From assembly GCA_002254415.1 (NCBI GenBank), contig NJDR01000004.1, positions 1 through 22,234 of the forward strand: DNA of 22,234 nt. The letters run 5' to 3'. This document shows positions 7,660 to 14,598 of the stretch, piece after piece. This DNA is from Candidatus Aenigmarchaeota archaeon ex4484_52 (GTDB lineage Archaea > EX4484-52). The number at the start of each line of letters is the position of its first letter. The first letter of the stretch is position 1. The notes below the pieces were generated by a model. The model made no database searches and had not been told where the DNA came from. It saw only the letters and a program-made list of their open reading frames with translations. The position numbers were made by a program, and so were the translations under genes.

Positions 7660-8808
7660 TTTTTCAAGAATATGAATAACTGCTGTTGCACCACTTCCGC
7701 CAACATTATGTGTCATTCCGATTTTTGCATTCTTTACTTGCCTTTTGCCACAAACCCCTTTTAATTGCTGCACAATTTCAATTATTTGCTTTATGCCTGT
7801 TGCACCCACAGGATGCCCGCATGCCTTTAGACCGCCAGAAGTATTTATCGGAATTTTGCCATTAAGTGATGTATCTCTATTATATGTATGAATAGCCCCT
7901 TTGCTTTTTGGAAAAAAACCCAGATCTTCTATTGCAAGAATTTCTGCAATTGTAAAGCAATCATGAACTTCGCATAAATCAATATCATTAGGTGTTTTAT
8001 TTGCCTGTTTATATGCAATTTTTGCCGCCTCAACCGTGGCATTTAGAGTTGTTAAACTTTTCCTGTCATGCAAAGCAAGAGTATCCTGTGCCTGAGCAGA
8101 TGCAATAATATAGACAGGATTTTTGCAATATTTTTTGGCAGTTTTCTCATCTGCAATCAATATAGCAGCTGCCCCGTCCGTAATTGGAGAGCAGTCCAAT
8201 AATGTCAATGGTTCTGATACCATACTTGCATTCATTACATTATCTAATGTAATTTCTTTTTGATATTGTGCTATTGGATTTAGTGATGCATTAAAATGAT
8301 TTTTTACAGCGGCATAAGATATATATTCTTTTTTTATTCCAAATTCATAAATATAACGCTGAGCCATCAGTGCATACAAAGAAGGAAATGTCAGTCCAAT
8401 TTCCCCTTCCCATTCTTCATCTCCTGCACCCATAAGTCCAGTAGTTACATTTGCAGTAGAAATATCAGTCATTTTTTCTGCACCGCCAATTAATGAAATT
8501 TTTGACTCTCCTGCAAGAATTGAATTAATCCCACATCGCAAAGCCAATGCACCAGAAGCACATGCACCTTCAACACGCGTAGATGGAATATTCACTCCAA
8601 TTTTATCTGCAATAAAGGCACCCAAATGATCCTGCCCTGTAAATCGCCCGGCACTCATATTTCCAATAAAAATACTGTCAATATCTTTGCCTGAAATTCC
8701 TGAATCTATTACTGCCTGCATTCCTGCCTCGAATGCCAAATCAGATAAATTTTTATCCCAATGCTCTGTAAATTTTGTAATTCCAATTCCAATTATCGCA
8801 ATTTTCAT
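7651..8808 (-). CDS. Archaeal thiolase (acetyl-CoA C-acetyltransferase family)
   Basis: A full-length 385-residue thiolase of the archaeal/SCP2 type. The nucleophile Cys83 lies in VEGACASGALAL, EVHDCF (279-284) is the HDCF motif, and GGLKACGHPVGATG (325-338) carries catalytic His332. HNVGGSGAT replaces the bacterial CGGG loop, as in other archaeal members. These enzymes condense two acetyl-CoA to acetoacetyl-CoA, the first mevalonate-pathway step. In many archaea the gene sits next to HMG-CoA synthase and a DUF35 zinc/OB-fold scaffold gene; neither is in this window, so pathway assignment is open and a beta-oxidation-type role is possible. A TATA-like box lies 21-30 nt before the ATG, and the 3' end overlaps nrdD. 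Confidence 0.9.
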   Translation of the reverse strand: MKIAIIGIGITKFTEHWDKNLSDLAFEAGMQAVIDSGISGKDIDSIFIGNMSAGRFTGQDHLGAFIADKIGVNIPSTRVEGACASGALALRCGINSILAGESKISLIGGAEKMTDISTANVTTGLMGAGDEEWEGEIGLTFPSLYALMAQRYIYEFGIKKEYISYAAVKNHFNASLNPIAQYQKEITLDNVMNASMVSEPLTLLDCSPITDGAAAILIADEKTAKKYCKNPVYIIASAQAQDTLALHDRKSLTTLNATVEAAKIAYKQANKTPNDIDLCEVHDCFTIAEILAIEDLGFFPKSKGAIHTYNRDTSLNGKIPINTSGGLKACGHPVGATGIKQIIEIVQQLKGVCGKRQVKNAKIGMTHNVGGSGATAVIHILEKSF

Positions 8809-8828
8809 AATAAAAAACTAAAAATAAA

Positions 8829-8838
8829 CTTATAAAGA
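8829..8838 (-). promoter_or_regulatory. Candidate TATA box for the thiolase gene
   Basis: The minus strand reads TTTATAAGTT-like sequence (plus strand acttataaag) 21-30 nt before the thiolase ATG. It is inside the 96-nt divergent region shared with the L10 gene, for which tatttaata at 8870-8878 (27-35 nt before its ATG) is the counterpart. Positional inference. Confidence 0.4.
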
Positions 8839-8904
8839 TTACTGAGTATTGATTTATTTAGAGGAATGTTATTTAATAGAGGTTGTTGATTAATATTAAT
8901 TAAT

Positions 8905-9765
8905 ATGGTATCAAAACAAAAAATGCAAAATTATGAACATATTTTAACAAATATAAGAAAATCAAAAACAATTGGTGTTGTTGATTTTCATAAATTGCCT
9001 GCTGCGCAGGCCCAATCGATTAGATATGGCTTGCACAATATTGCAAAAATACATTTATGTGGGAAAAAAATAATAATTAAGGCATTAAATAATATATCAA
9101 AAGAAAAAGAAAATATTGAAAAATTATTTATTAAAAAACAAGATGAAAAAGACGAAGTAAAAATACCGGGTGTAATATATTCTGATATTGGTCCTTTTGA
9201 ATTATTTAAAAAAATACAAAAACAAAAGTCAGTGCTTTTTGCAAGAGCAGGAGATATTGCCCAGGATGATATTATTATACCAAAAGGAGATACAAATCTC
9301 CCCCCGGGCCCTGCTATATCTGATTTAAAAAATCTAAAAATCAAATCAGCAATAAAGGGTCAAAAGATCACAATATTAGAGGATAAGTTATTAATAAAAA
9401 AAGGAGATACAATAGATGCAAAATCAGCAGAAATGCTGATGAAACTCTCTATAAAACCGATGAAAATAGTTCTTAATTTAAAAAAATGTTATAATGATAA
9501 TATAATTTATGACAAGGCAATTCTTTCAATAAATATAGATGAGTATAAAAATAAAATCAATGATATTTGCAAAAATAGTTTTAATTTAGCATATAATATC
9601 GATTATCCGGTCTCAATAATATTGAAATTTAAAATTACCGAAGCATCACAACAAGCAAAGAATTTAGCAGTTGAAGCAAATATAATAAACAAAGATACTA
9701 TTGAATTTCTTTTGCAAAAAGCTCATTTGCAAAATACTATGTTGAATTCTCAAATTCAAAACTAA
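8905..9765 (+). CDS. rpl10: Large-subunit ribosomal protein L10 (P0 stalk protein)
   Basis: A 286-residue archaeal P0/L10. The N-terminal rRNA-binding domain covers roughly residues 1-105. The P0-specific insertion follows, with ARAGDIAQDDIIIPKGDTNL and PPGPAISDLKNLKIKSAI, then GQKITILEDKLLIKKGDTID. The C-terminal helical spine (SFNLAYNIDYPVSIILKFKI) would bind L12 dimers. The protein ends soon after, at NTMLNSQIQN, and lacks the acidic terminal tail with a GLFD/FGALFG-like motif usual in archaeal P0, so it may bind fewer L12 copies. Rpl12 and rpl1, its usual neighbours, are absent nearby. The stop overlaps the stop of a convergent pseudogene. Confidence 0.9.
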   Translation: MVSKQKMQNYEHILTNIRKSKTIGVVDFHKLPAAQAQSIRYGLHNIAKIHLCGKKIIIKALNNISKEKENIEKLFIKKQDEKDEVKIPGVIYSDIGPFELFKKIQKQKSVLFARAGDIAQDDIIIPKGDTNLPPGPAISDLKNLKIKSAIKGQKITILEDKLLIKKGDTIDAKSAEMLMKLSIKPMKIVLNLKKCYNDNIIYDKAILSINIDEYKNKINDICKNSFNLAYNIDYPVSIILKFKITEASQQAKNLAVEANIINKDTIEFLLQKAHLQNTMLNSQIQN

Positions 9766-10316
9766 AAAAATAAATATTCATAAATAATAATTCCTTCAAA
9801 ATCTTTTATTTTTTTAAATTCTTTTCTTTTGTCTAACCATTCTTGATTTGGTTGTTTTTGCAAATTTTTATAATAAATAAATATACAATTTTTATTCTTC
9901 ATATTTTGAGGGAATCTTTTGTAAAACTCATTATTGTTTGGCAATATGGGAAAAATACTTTTGTTTGTATAATATTCATAAACAGGCCAATTGTGATTTG
10001 CATAAATACAATTTATATTATATTCAAATCATTATTTATATAATCTGAAACATTGGAATTGTTGCACAAATTAAAGCAACAATTATATGAGCTATAATAA
10101 CATCGTGTTTTATATATCCTAAATGAAATAAAACAGAGCAAATGATAGCGAAAATCTAATTCATTGTAATTTGATTTTCCGCCAAATAATACCTCTTCAT
10201 ACTGTAAACAAAATGTCTCATCACGCTAATGAGACAATTTATTGACCATAAATTAAGAATAAATACAAACAAAAATAAAATTAGTAATAAAATTATTTAA
10301 GTTTTTTTATTGTTCA
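9762..10316 (-). pseudogene. Decayed membrane protein, possibly a glycosyltransferase
   Basis: Three coherent fragments in different frames line up on the minus strand. Near 10316 an N-terminus MNNKKT is followed by a stop and a hydrophobic helix (ILLLILFLFVFILNLW). Fragments YEEVLFGGKSNYNELDFR and GYIKHDVIIAHIIVALICAT follow. The longest piece, open from 10028 to 9762, reads YANHNWPVYEYYTNKSIFPI and ends EFKKIKDFEGIIIYEYLFF. That end resembles the C-terminal soluble part of archaeal multi-spanning GT39-like glycosyltransferases, so this may be an internally deleted, frameshifted relative. The total is far shorter than an intact member. The family call is from memory of typical endings. The 10317-10420 remainder is non-coding and holds a terminator-like hairpin. 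Confidence 0.5.
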
Positions 10317-10330
10317 TACTATTGCAAATA

Positions 10331-10364
10331 CATAAAAAAAGCTTGAAAATCCATAGAGGATTTT
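10331..10364 (-). terminator. Hairpin plus T-run downstream of the VOC/DJ-1 operon
   Basis: On the minus strand AAAATCC (10364-10358) pairs with GGATTTT (10352-10346) across a 5-nt loop, followed by CAAGC and a run of seven T. It lies 57 nt after the DJ-1 family stop codon, in the right place and orientation for transcript termination. In archaea the T-run may be the functional part. Confidence 0.4.
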
Positions 10365-10420
10365 GATGATTTTTTTATTGTATAAAAAATTATAAAATAC
10401 AGTCATTATAACAATTTAAC

Positions 10421-10999
10421 TTATAGTTTAACTTTTGCTTTATCAAATTTTTTTATTTTATTTGATATTGCCAAAGCAAATTCCTCTATTGCAGATGGTC
10501 CATTTCCTGTAACAATATTTCTATCTACAACAACATTTTTATTTACAAAAATTGCTCCTTTAGAATGTAAATATTCCTTTGCACTGATATGAACTGTTGC
10601 TCTTTTGCTTATTAAAAGATCTGCTCCTGCAAGTATTTTTGGTGCCAAGCAAATTGCACCAATTGTTTTATTTAATAAATTTGCTTCTTTTGCCAAATCA
10701 ATGTATTCTAAATTTTTGTATAATTTGTGTTTTTCTACCCCTATTCCTCCAACAAACACAACTGCATCATAATCACAGACATTTGCATCAGTTATTTTCA
10801 AAGAAACATTAAAAACACTATGAAGCATCCCTCTTATTTTTCCTGTATCGCAAGAGCAGACATCTACTCTGCATTCTTCTTCTTCAAATATTTTTTTTGT
10901 TTCAAATAATTCTTCGTCTCTAAAATCAGATGGTGCAATTACCATCAATATTTTTTTTGTCTTTATAGTTTCATCATTTATTTCATTGGTATTTTCCAT
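10421..10999 (-). CDS. DJ-1/PfpI family protein
   Basis: A 192-residue DJ-1/PfpI superfamily protein. After a polar leader of about 14 residues comes KKILMVIAPSDFRDEELFE, containing the conserved Glu near residue 29-30. DYDAVVFVGGIG is the oxyanion-strand motif and GAICLAPKILA holds the nucleophile Cys117. VVVDRNIVTGNGPSAIEEFA is the usual C-terminal region. Family activities include glyoxalase III-like hydration of methylglyoxal and peptidase or chaperone roles. The residue after Cys117 is Leu where PfpI peptidases have His, arguing against peptidase function. The gene starts 5 nt after the VOC gene ends, so they form an operon; both families deal with reactive carbonyls, which supports a detoxification role (inference). 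Confidence 0.88.
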   Translation of the reverse strand: MENTNEINDETIKTKKILMVIAPSDFRDEELFETKKIFEEEECRVDVCSCDTGKIRGMLHSVFNVSLKITDANVCDYDAVVFVGGIGVEKHKLYKNLEYIDLAKEANLLNKTIGAICLAPKILAGADLLISKRATVHISAKEYLHSKGAIFVNKNVVVDRNIVTGNGPSAIEEFALAISNKIKKFDKAKVKL

Positions 11000-11004
11000 A
11001 ATAT

Positions 11005-11457
11005 TTATTTGGTTATGTAATGTCTCTTGTCAAGTTTAGATGTCATCTTTTCATCAAGTGGCATTCCACAGCTTTGGCATTGTTTCATTTTTGCGTTTTC
11101 ATCATACTGCCAAAGTCCAAATTTATTATTTTCAGTGTCAATGCAAACAGCAGTATATCCAACTCCAGGCACAGGAGTTTTGGGCATTATTATTTTACCG
11201 CCAAGATTTTTAACTTTAACGATGTATTCATCAATTGACAGAACATCAATGTAATTGACAATTGTCTCTTCTTCCTTTTTTCTTTTTACAAGTCCTCCTC
11301 CAAGGCTTTTTTCTCCCTTTTCATTAGTAGTTCCAATCGCATAATATTCAACAGGTCCGGGCATTTTTTCAATTTTCCATCCAAATAATCCAATATAGAA
11401 CTTCTTTGCTCGCTCTATATCATCTACTGGTACTATAAAATGTGTTATTGTTGGCAT
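11005..11457 (-). CDS. VOC/glyoxalase-fold protein with partial C-terminal zinc ribbon
   Basis: A 150-residue protein. Residues 1-122 form a vicinal-oxygen-chelate domain: ITHFIVPVDDIERAKKFYIG, LFGWKIEKMPGPVEYY, GGGLVKRK, VPGVGYTAVCIDTENNKFGL. Such proteins bind a divalent metal and act as glyoxalase I-like enzymes or resistance proteins; the YTAVCIDTENNKFGL end is closest to the bleomycin-resistance-like subgroup. After a short linker, QCQSCGMPLDE starts a CxxCGMPL zinc-ribbon domain known as a small stand-alone or fused module. The second pair of Cys is missing because the ORF ends KRHYITK, so the ribbon is truncated. A TTTAAATTATAA box lies about 18-32 nt before the ATG. DJ-1 follows 5 nt later. 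Confidence 0.85.
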   Translation of the reverse strand: MPTITHFIVPVDDIERAKKFYIGLFGWKIEKMPGPVEYYAIGTTNEKGEKSLGGGLVKRKKEEETIVNYIDVLSIDEYIVKVKNLGGKIIMPKTPVPGVGYTAVCIDTENNKFGLWQYDENAKMKQCQSCGMPLDEKMTSKLDKRHYITK

Positions 11458-11567
11458 TTATTAATATCCTTTTTTTATAATTTAAAAGATTGCATAAAAT
11501 TTATCTATTTTAGGATTAGATCTCATACTATAATAAATCTCTTTAACTTTTAAATATTTTAATATAT

Positions 11568-11966
11568 TTACCCAACTGCACGCGCTATTTTACCAATTGA
11601 AGAAAATCTTTCAATTACTTCTTTTGCAATAACTGATTTTATTTCTTTCCCCTTTGGCTCAAATTTATCATCAACAATTACAGCGGCATTATCTTCAAAA
11701 TGGATACAAACACCATTTGGGCGCTTATAAGGTCTCTTTTGTCGCACAATAACTGCTTTTACAACCTCGTGTTTTAGTTTTGCATTTCCTGACTTGACAG
11801 CACATGTAACTATGCCACCAATTCCAATAGACGGAATTTGATTTTTTACGCCTTTAAACCCCCTGACAGAAATTACTTCAAGTATTTTAGCTCCAGTATT
11901 GTCAATGCATTTTAATTTTGTTCCAACTAATATTCCTCTAGTGTTTTTTATTGAAATTGATTTCAT
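11568..11966 (-). CDS. rpl14: Large-subunit ribosomal protein L14
   Basis: A 132-residue archaeal L14p with LVGTKLKCIDNTGAKILEVI, VRGFKGVKNQIPSIGIGGIV, VVKAVIVRQKRPYKRPNGV, HFEDNAAVIVD and a C-terminal RFSSIGKIARAVG. It binds 23S rRNA at the subunit interface. Its ATG overlaps the rps17 stop by 4 nt (ATGA), so they are translationally coupled. In most archaea the operon continues with L24, S4e and L5; here it ends after L14 and the next gene is unrelated, a fragmented S10-spc order that is common in reduced DPANN genomes. Confidence 0.96.
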   Translation of the reverse strand: MKSISIKNTRGILVGTKLKCIDNTGAKILEVISVRGFKGVKNQIPSIGIGGIVTCAVKSGNAKLKHEVVKAVIVRQKRPYKRPNGVCIHFEDNAAVIVDDKFEPKGKEIKSVIAKEVIERFSSIGKIARAVG

Positions 11967-12298
11967 ATTTTTTTATTTAAAACATCAATTATTACAAATT
12001 TTTTTGTTTTTGAAATAGGCCTACACTCTCCAATTTTTACTTTATCCTGCTCTTTTACAGAAATGCATTCTGGAATATGGACACTGATTTTTGTTTTTCT
12101 TTTTTCATAAATCTTGTATTTTGACAAATAATAAAAGCGAGGCATTTCTACAAGTGCTGATTTTTCTTTTTTGCAGGATACAACAATTCCATTAAATATA
12201 TTTCCCCTGATTTTAAGATTTCCATGAAATGGACAATTCTTATCATTGCATTCATCCTTTGGCTTAATTTTTACATTAATCCCTATATTTTTTAGCAT
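11963..12298 (-). CDS. rps17: Small-subunit ribosomal protein S17
   Basis: A 111-residue archaeal S17p starting MLKNIGINVKIKP, with CNDKNCPFHGNLKIRGNIF (a zinc-like C....C..H motif typical of archaea), GIVVSCKKEKSALVEMPRFY, YEKRKTKISVHIPECISV and GECRPISKTKKFVIIDVL. It binds 16S rRNA. A longer reading from a TTG at 12316 exists, but the ATG at 12298 aligns with family N-termini and lies 24-37 nt below a strong TATA-like box, so I chose it. It is the first gene of a two-gene operon with rpl14. Confidence 0.95.
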   Translation of the reverse strand: MLKNIGINVKIKPKDECNDKNCPFHGNLKIRGNIFNGIVVSCKKEKSALVEMPRFYYLSKYKIYEKRKTKISVHIPECISVKEQDKVKIGECRPISKTKKFVIIDVLNKKI

Positions 12299-12321
12299 AT
12301 TTATTTTTTTATACAAAGAAC

Positions 12322-12335
12322 TTTTAAAAATATAT
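12322..12335 (-). promoter_or_regulatory. Candidate TATA box for rps17-rpl14
   Basis: The minus strand reads ATATTTTTAAAAG-like sequence here, 24-37 nt before the ATG at 12298. The spacing suits a leaderless transcript from that ATG and argues against the TTG at 12316, which would lie almost under the box. Confidence 0.45.
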
Positions 12336-12372
12336 CTTATGTTTTTTTCAAATTATTGCTAAACAAAAAAAT

Positions 12373-12521
12373 AAACCACAAGATTCTTTACTATGTTGGA
12401 TAAATGCAATTTATGTTATTATCCAACGGATTTAATCTATCCAACAGGTGGAATTAATATATTAAAACAAATCTCGTGGAAATCCGTGCAATCTCGTGGT
12501 TTAAAAAGCAAAATCCGTGGT
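12373..12521. repeat. Palindromic intergenic element, copy B, with phased CACGGATT-type repeats
   Basis: AAACCACAAGATT at 12373-12385 is the near-perfect inverse (one mismatch) of AATCTCGTGGTTT at 12490-12502. Inside, GTTGGATAA (12395-12403) pairs exactly with TTATCCAAC (12419-12427) across a 15-nt loop, and a further TATCCAACAGG half-site follows at 12439-12448. On the minus strand the right part is a run of 10-12-nt units: CCACGGATTTTG, CCACGAGATTG, CACGGATTTC, CACGAGATTT. These words recur in copy A. There is no coding capacity. It lies between the rps17 promoter and the 3' end of a decayed gene. Confidence 0.65.
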
Positions 12522-12550
12522 TAGTAAGGTTTAACCTGCCAAGATGGTTT

Positions 12551-13117
12551 TTATTTGATTTTTGCTCTTTTGTCAAAAATTTCAACAGACAGGACAGCAA
12601 CAGAATCAAAAATCCATTTTTCTCCAAGTTCATTGGAATTAAACTTCCAAGTTTTCTATCCAGCTCTCTTTGCAAGTTTCATAAATTAAAATAATCATTC
12701 TGTGACAGACACCCATAACAATCACTAAATCATATTCTGTTCCCTGCAGGATATACTTGTCTTTATCCATTCCTGTCTCTTCTTGTCTTTGTTTTAATCG
12801 CCTGGCATATTCTCCAACATCCCAGTAGTTGAATATCGCTTCTTGGCTAACAATAGCAGATAACAACTTTCAGCAACAATATAATATCTATCCTACAACT
12901 TCATAGGGTCAATAACAGAAATATTGTCTTTAATAAAATCTTTTTTTGCTTTAAAGCATCAATTCTTTTTGAAATTTCCTGCTCTGAAATATTGAGTTCA
13001 TTTGAAAATTCTTTAATTTCATTGTCAGAGAATTTCTATTTTCTGCTAGAATTTGAGCAATTCGACATCTTTTCTGTCCAATTCATTTTCTATTGCTTTT
13101 CTCCATATTTTTGGCAT
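12551..13117 (-). pseudogene. Multiply frameshifted gene of unknown family, helix-turn-helix-like N-terminus
   Basis: Consistent coding fragments appear in order on the minus strand. MPKIWRKAIENELDRKDVEL starts at 13117 and hits a TAG at 13046-13048. In a second frame, DNEIKEFSNELNISEQEISK then RIDALKQKK looks like a winged-helix or HTH segment. A third piece (12639-12866) contains YWDVGEYARRLKQRQEETGM, ILQGTEYDLVIVMGVCHRM and ESWIENLEV. A fourth frame reads FNELGEKWIFDSVAVLSVEI and stops at 12551. At least three frame changes and several stops are needed, so the gene is dead. I do not recognise the family. It is bracketed by hairpin elements B (12395-12427) and C (13203-13245). Confidence 0.55.
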
Positions 13118-13202
13118 AGTGATATTTTTATTTATCGTAAATAAACTTTAAAATTTGCAACAAGTTTTTTACGACATGAAAATCCTATTGTTTTTTATAT
13201 TA

Positions 13203-13245
13203 AACCTGTTAGATACATACAGATTATAATGTTATCTAACGGGTT
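13203..13245. repeat. Hairpin element, copy C, upstream of cdc6
   Basis: AACCTGTTAGATA at 13203-13215 pairs with TATCTAACGGGTT at 13233-13245 over 13 positions (one G-T), with a 17-nt loop. The TGTTRGATA/TATCYAAC core is shared with the hairpins at 4717-4752 and 12395-12427. It lies about 85 nt upstream of cdc6, where it might be a repeat remnant, a transcription boundary, or part of an origin region. Confidence 0.6.
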
Positions 13246-13295
13246 GAATTCACAGGCTTTTTTCTTATTTGTGTTTTATGATTTTATAATAATCA

Positions 13296-13306
13296 ATATT
13301 TAAAAG
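13296..13306 (+). promoter_or_regulatory. Candidate TATA box for cdc6
   Basis: ATATTTAAAAG lies 23-33 nt before the cdc6 ATG, nearly identical in sequence and spacing to the box before rps6e. This suggests a leaderless transcript. Confidence 0.5.
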
Positions 13307-13328
13307 TTTAATATAATAAATAATAAAT

Positions 13329-14546
13329 ATGTCTCAATTTTCATTAGAAGGCGTGTTCAATGAATATTTAAAGACCGATCCGATTTTTTTTAACAAACAG
13401 GCACTGACAATTTCCTATACTCCATCAAATATTCCCCATCGCGAAAGGCAAATAAAACAACTAGGGATTATTCTTGCAACTGCACTGAGAGGAGAGCGGC
13501 CATCAAATTCATTTATTTATGGCTCAACCGGGACCGGCAAAACATTAGTAACCCAGCATGTATGCAATGCATTAGAAGAAAAATCAAAACAATTAAATAA
13601 AAATTTGAAAATACTTTATGTAAATTGCAAAATGAAAAGGGTCTCTGATACTGAATATCGGCTTTTGGCATATTTGTGCGAAATAAACAAATTAGAAGTT
13701 CCAAAAACAGGACTTGCAACAGAGCAGATTTACAAATATTTTTTTGATTCAATTTCAAATTATGATGGGGTTTTGATTATAATACTGGATGAAATTGATG
13801 AACTTGTAAGTAAAGTAGGAGATACTATTTTATATAATCTGACAAGAATAAACCAGGATTTTAAAAAATGCAAATTATCAATTATTGGAATTTCAAATAA
13901 TTTGTCATTCAGCAATGAAATGGATGCAAGAGTGAAGTCATCACTTTCAGAAGAAGAACTTATTTTTCCACCATATAATGCTGTACAATTAACAGATATT
14001 CTAAAGCACAGAGCAGAAATATCAATAAATAAAGGAAGGATTGAAGATGGGGTGATTGAAAAATGTTCTGCACTCTCTGCCCAAGAGCATGGAGATGCAA
14101 GAAGAGCATTGGATTTATTAAGGGTTGCAGGAGAATTAGCAGAGAGAAAAAACAAGAATAAAATAACAGAAGAAGATGTAGATGTTGCACAGTCAAAAAT
14201 AGACAGAGACAGGATTAATGATGCAATTAAAACACAGCCAAAACAATCAAAATTAATTTTATATACAATTATTTCTTACTTTGAAAAAGATGATGATGAA
14301 AATCAAAATTTGCTTACAGGCGATGTTTATGACAAATATATTTCTCTTTGCAAAAAAATCAAGCAAAAATACATAACACAGAGGAGATTAAGCGATATAA
14401 TTTCTGAATTAGATATGCTCGGAATTATCAATGCAAAAATAATATCAAAAGGAAGATATGGCAGGACAAGAGAAATCAGTTTGGCAATTCCTTTATCTAC
14501 GGCATTTAGAATAAAAAAATCTATAAATCAGGACCTTGAAATTTAA
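13329..14546 (+). CDS. cdc6: Orc1/Cdc6 replication initiator ATPase
   Basis: A 405-residue archaeal Orc1/Cdc6. Walker A is GSTGTGKT (65-72), Walker B is IIILDEIDEL (Asp154, Glu155), sensor 1 is IGISNN (Asn190-191), and sensor 2 is HGDARRALDLL (Arg258/Arg259). The start, with YTPSNIPHRERQIKQL, is typical. The C-terminal third (from about 310) is the winged helix that contacts origin DNA, including YITQRRLSDIISELDMLGII. It binds origin recognition boxes and helps load MCM. Because archaeal origins often adjoin cdc6, the 12.9-13.3 kb upstream region is a candidate, though I could not pick out a convincing recognition box. Rrp41 begins 52 nt downstream. Confidence 0.95.
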   Translation: MSQFSLEGVFNEYLKTDPIFFNKQALTISYTPSNIPHRERQIKQLGIILATALRGERPSNSFIYGSTGTGKTLVTQHVCNALEEKSKQLNKNLKILYVNCKMKRVSDTEYRLLAYLCEINKLEVPKTGLATEQIYKYFFDSISNYDGVLIIILDEIDELVSKVGDTILYNLTRINQDFKKCKLSIIGISNNLSFSNEMDARVKSSLSEEELIFPPYNAVQLTDILKHRAEISINKGRIEDGVIEKCSALSAQEHGDARRALDLLRVAGELAERKNKNKITEEDVDVAQSKIDRDRINDAIKTQPKQSKLILYTIISYFEKDDDENQNLLTGDVYDKYISLCKKIKQKYITQRRLSDIISELDMLGIINAKIISKGRYGRTREISLAIPLSTAFRIKKSINQDLEI

Positions 14547-14598
14547 TTTAAAGAATGTTTATAAAATTTTTGAATAATAACAAATAAATGAAATAATT

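Noticed and set aside
10214..10236. Hairpin TGTCTCAT/ATGAGACA as a possible regulatory RNA or attachment site
   Set aside because: Only 8 bp, lies inside a decayed coding region, and no second copy was seen in the window.
12454..12866. Two ORFs of 73 and 75 codons as intact small genes
   Set aside because: They are adjacent fragments of a longer decayed frame and are linked by frameshifts to further coding pieces upstream.
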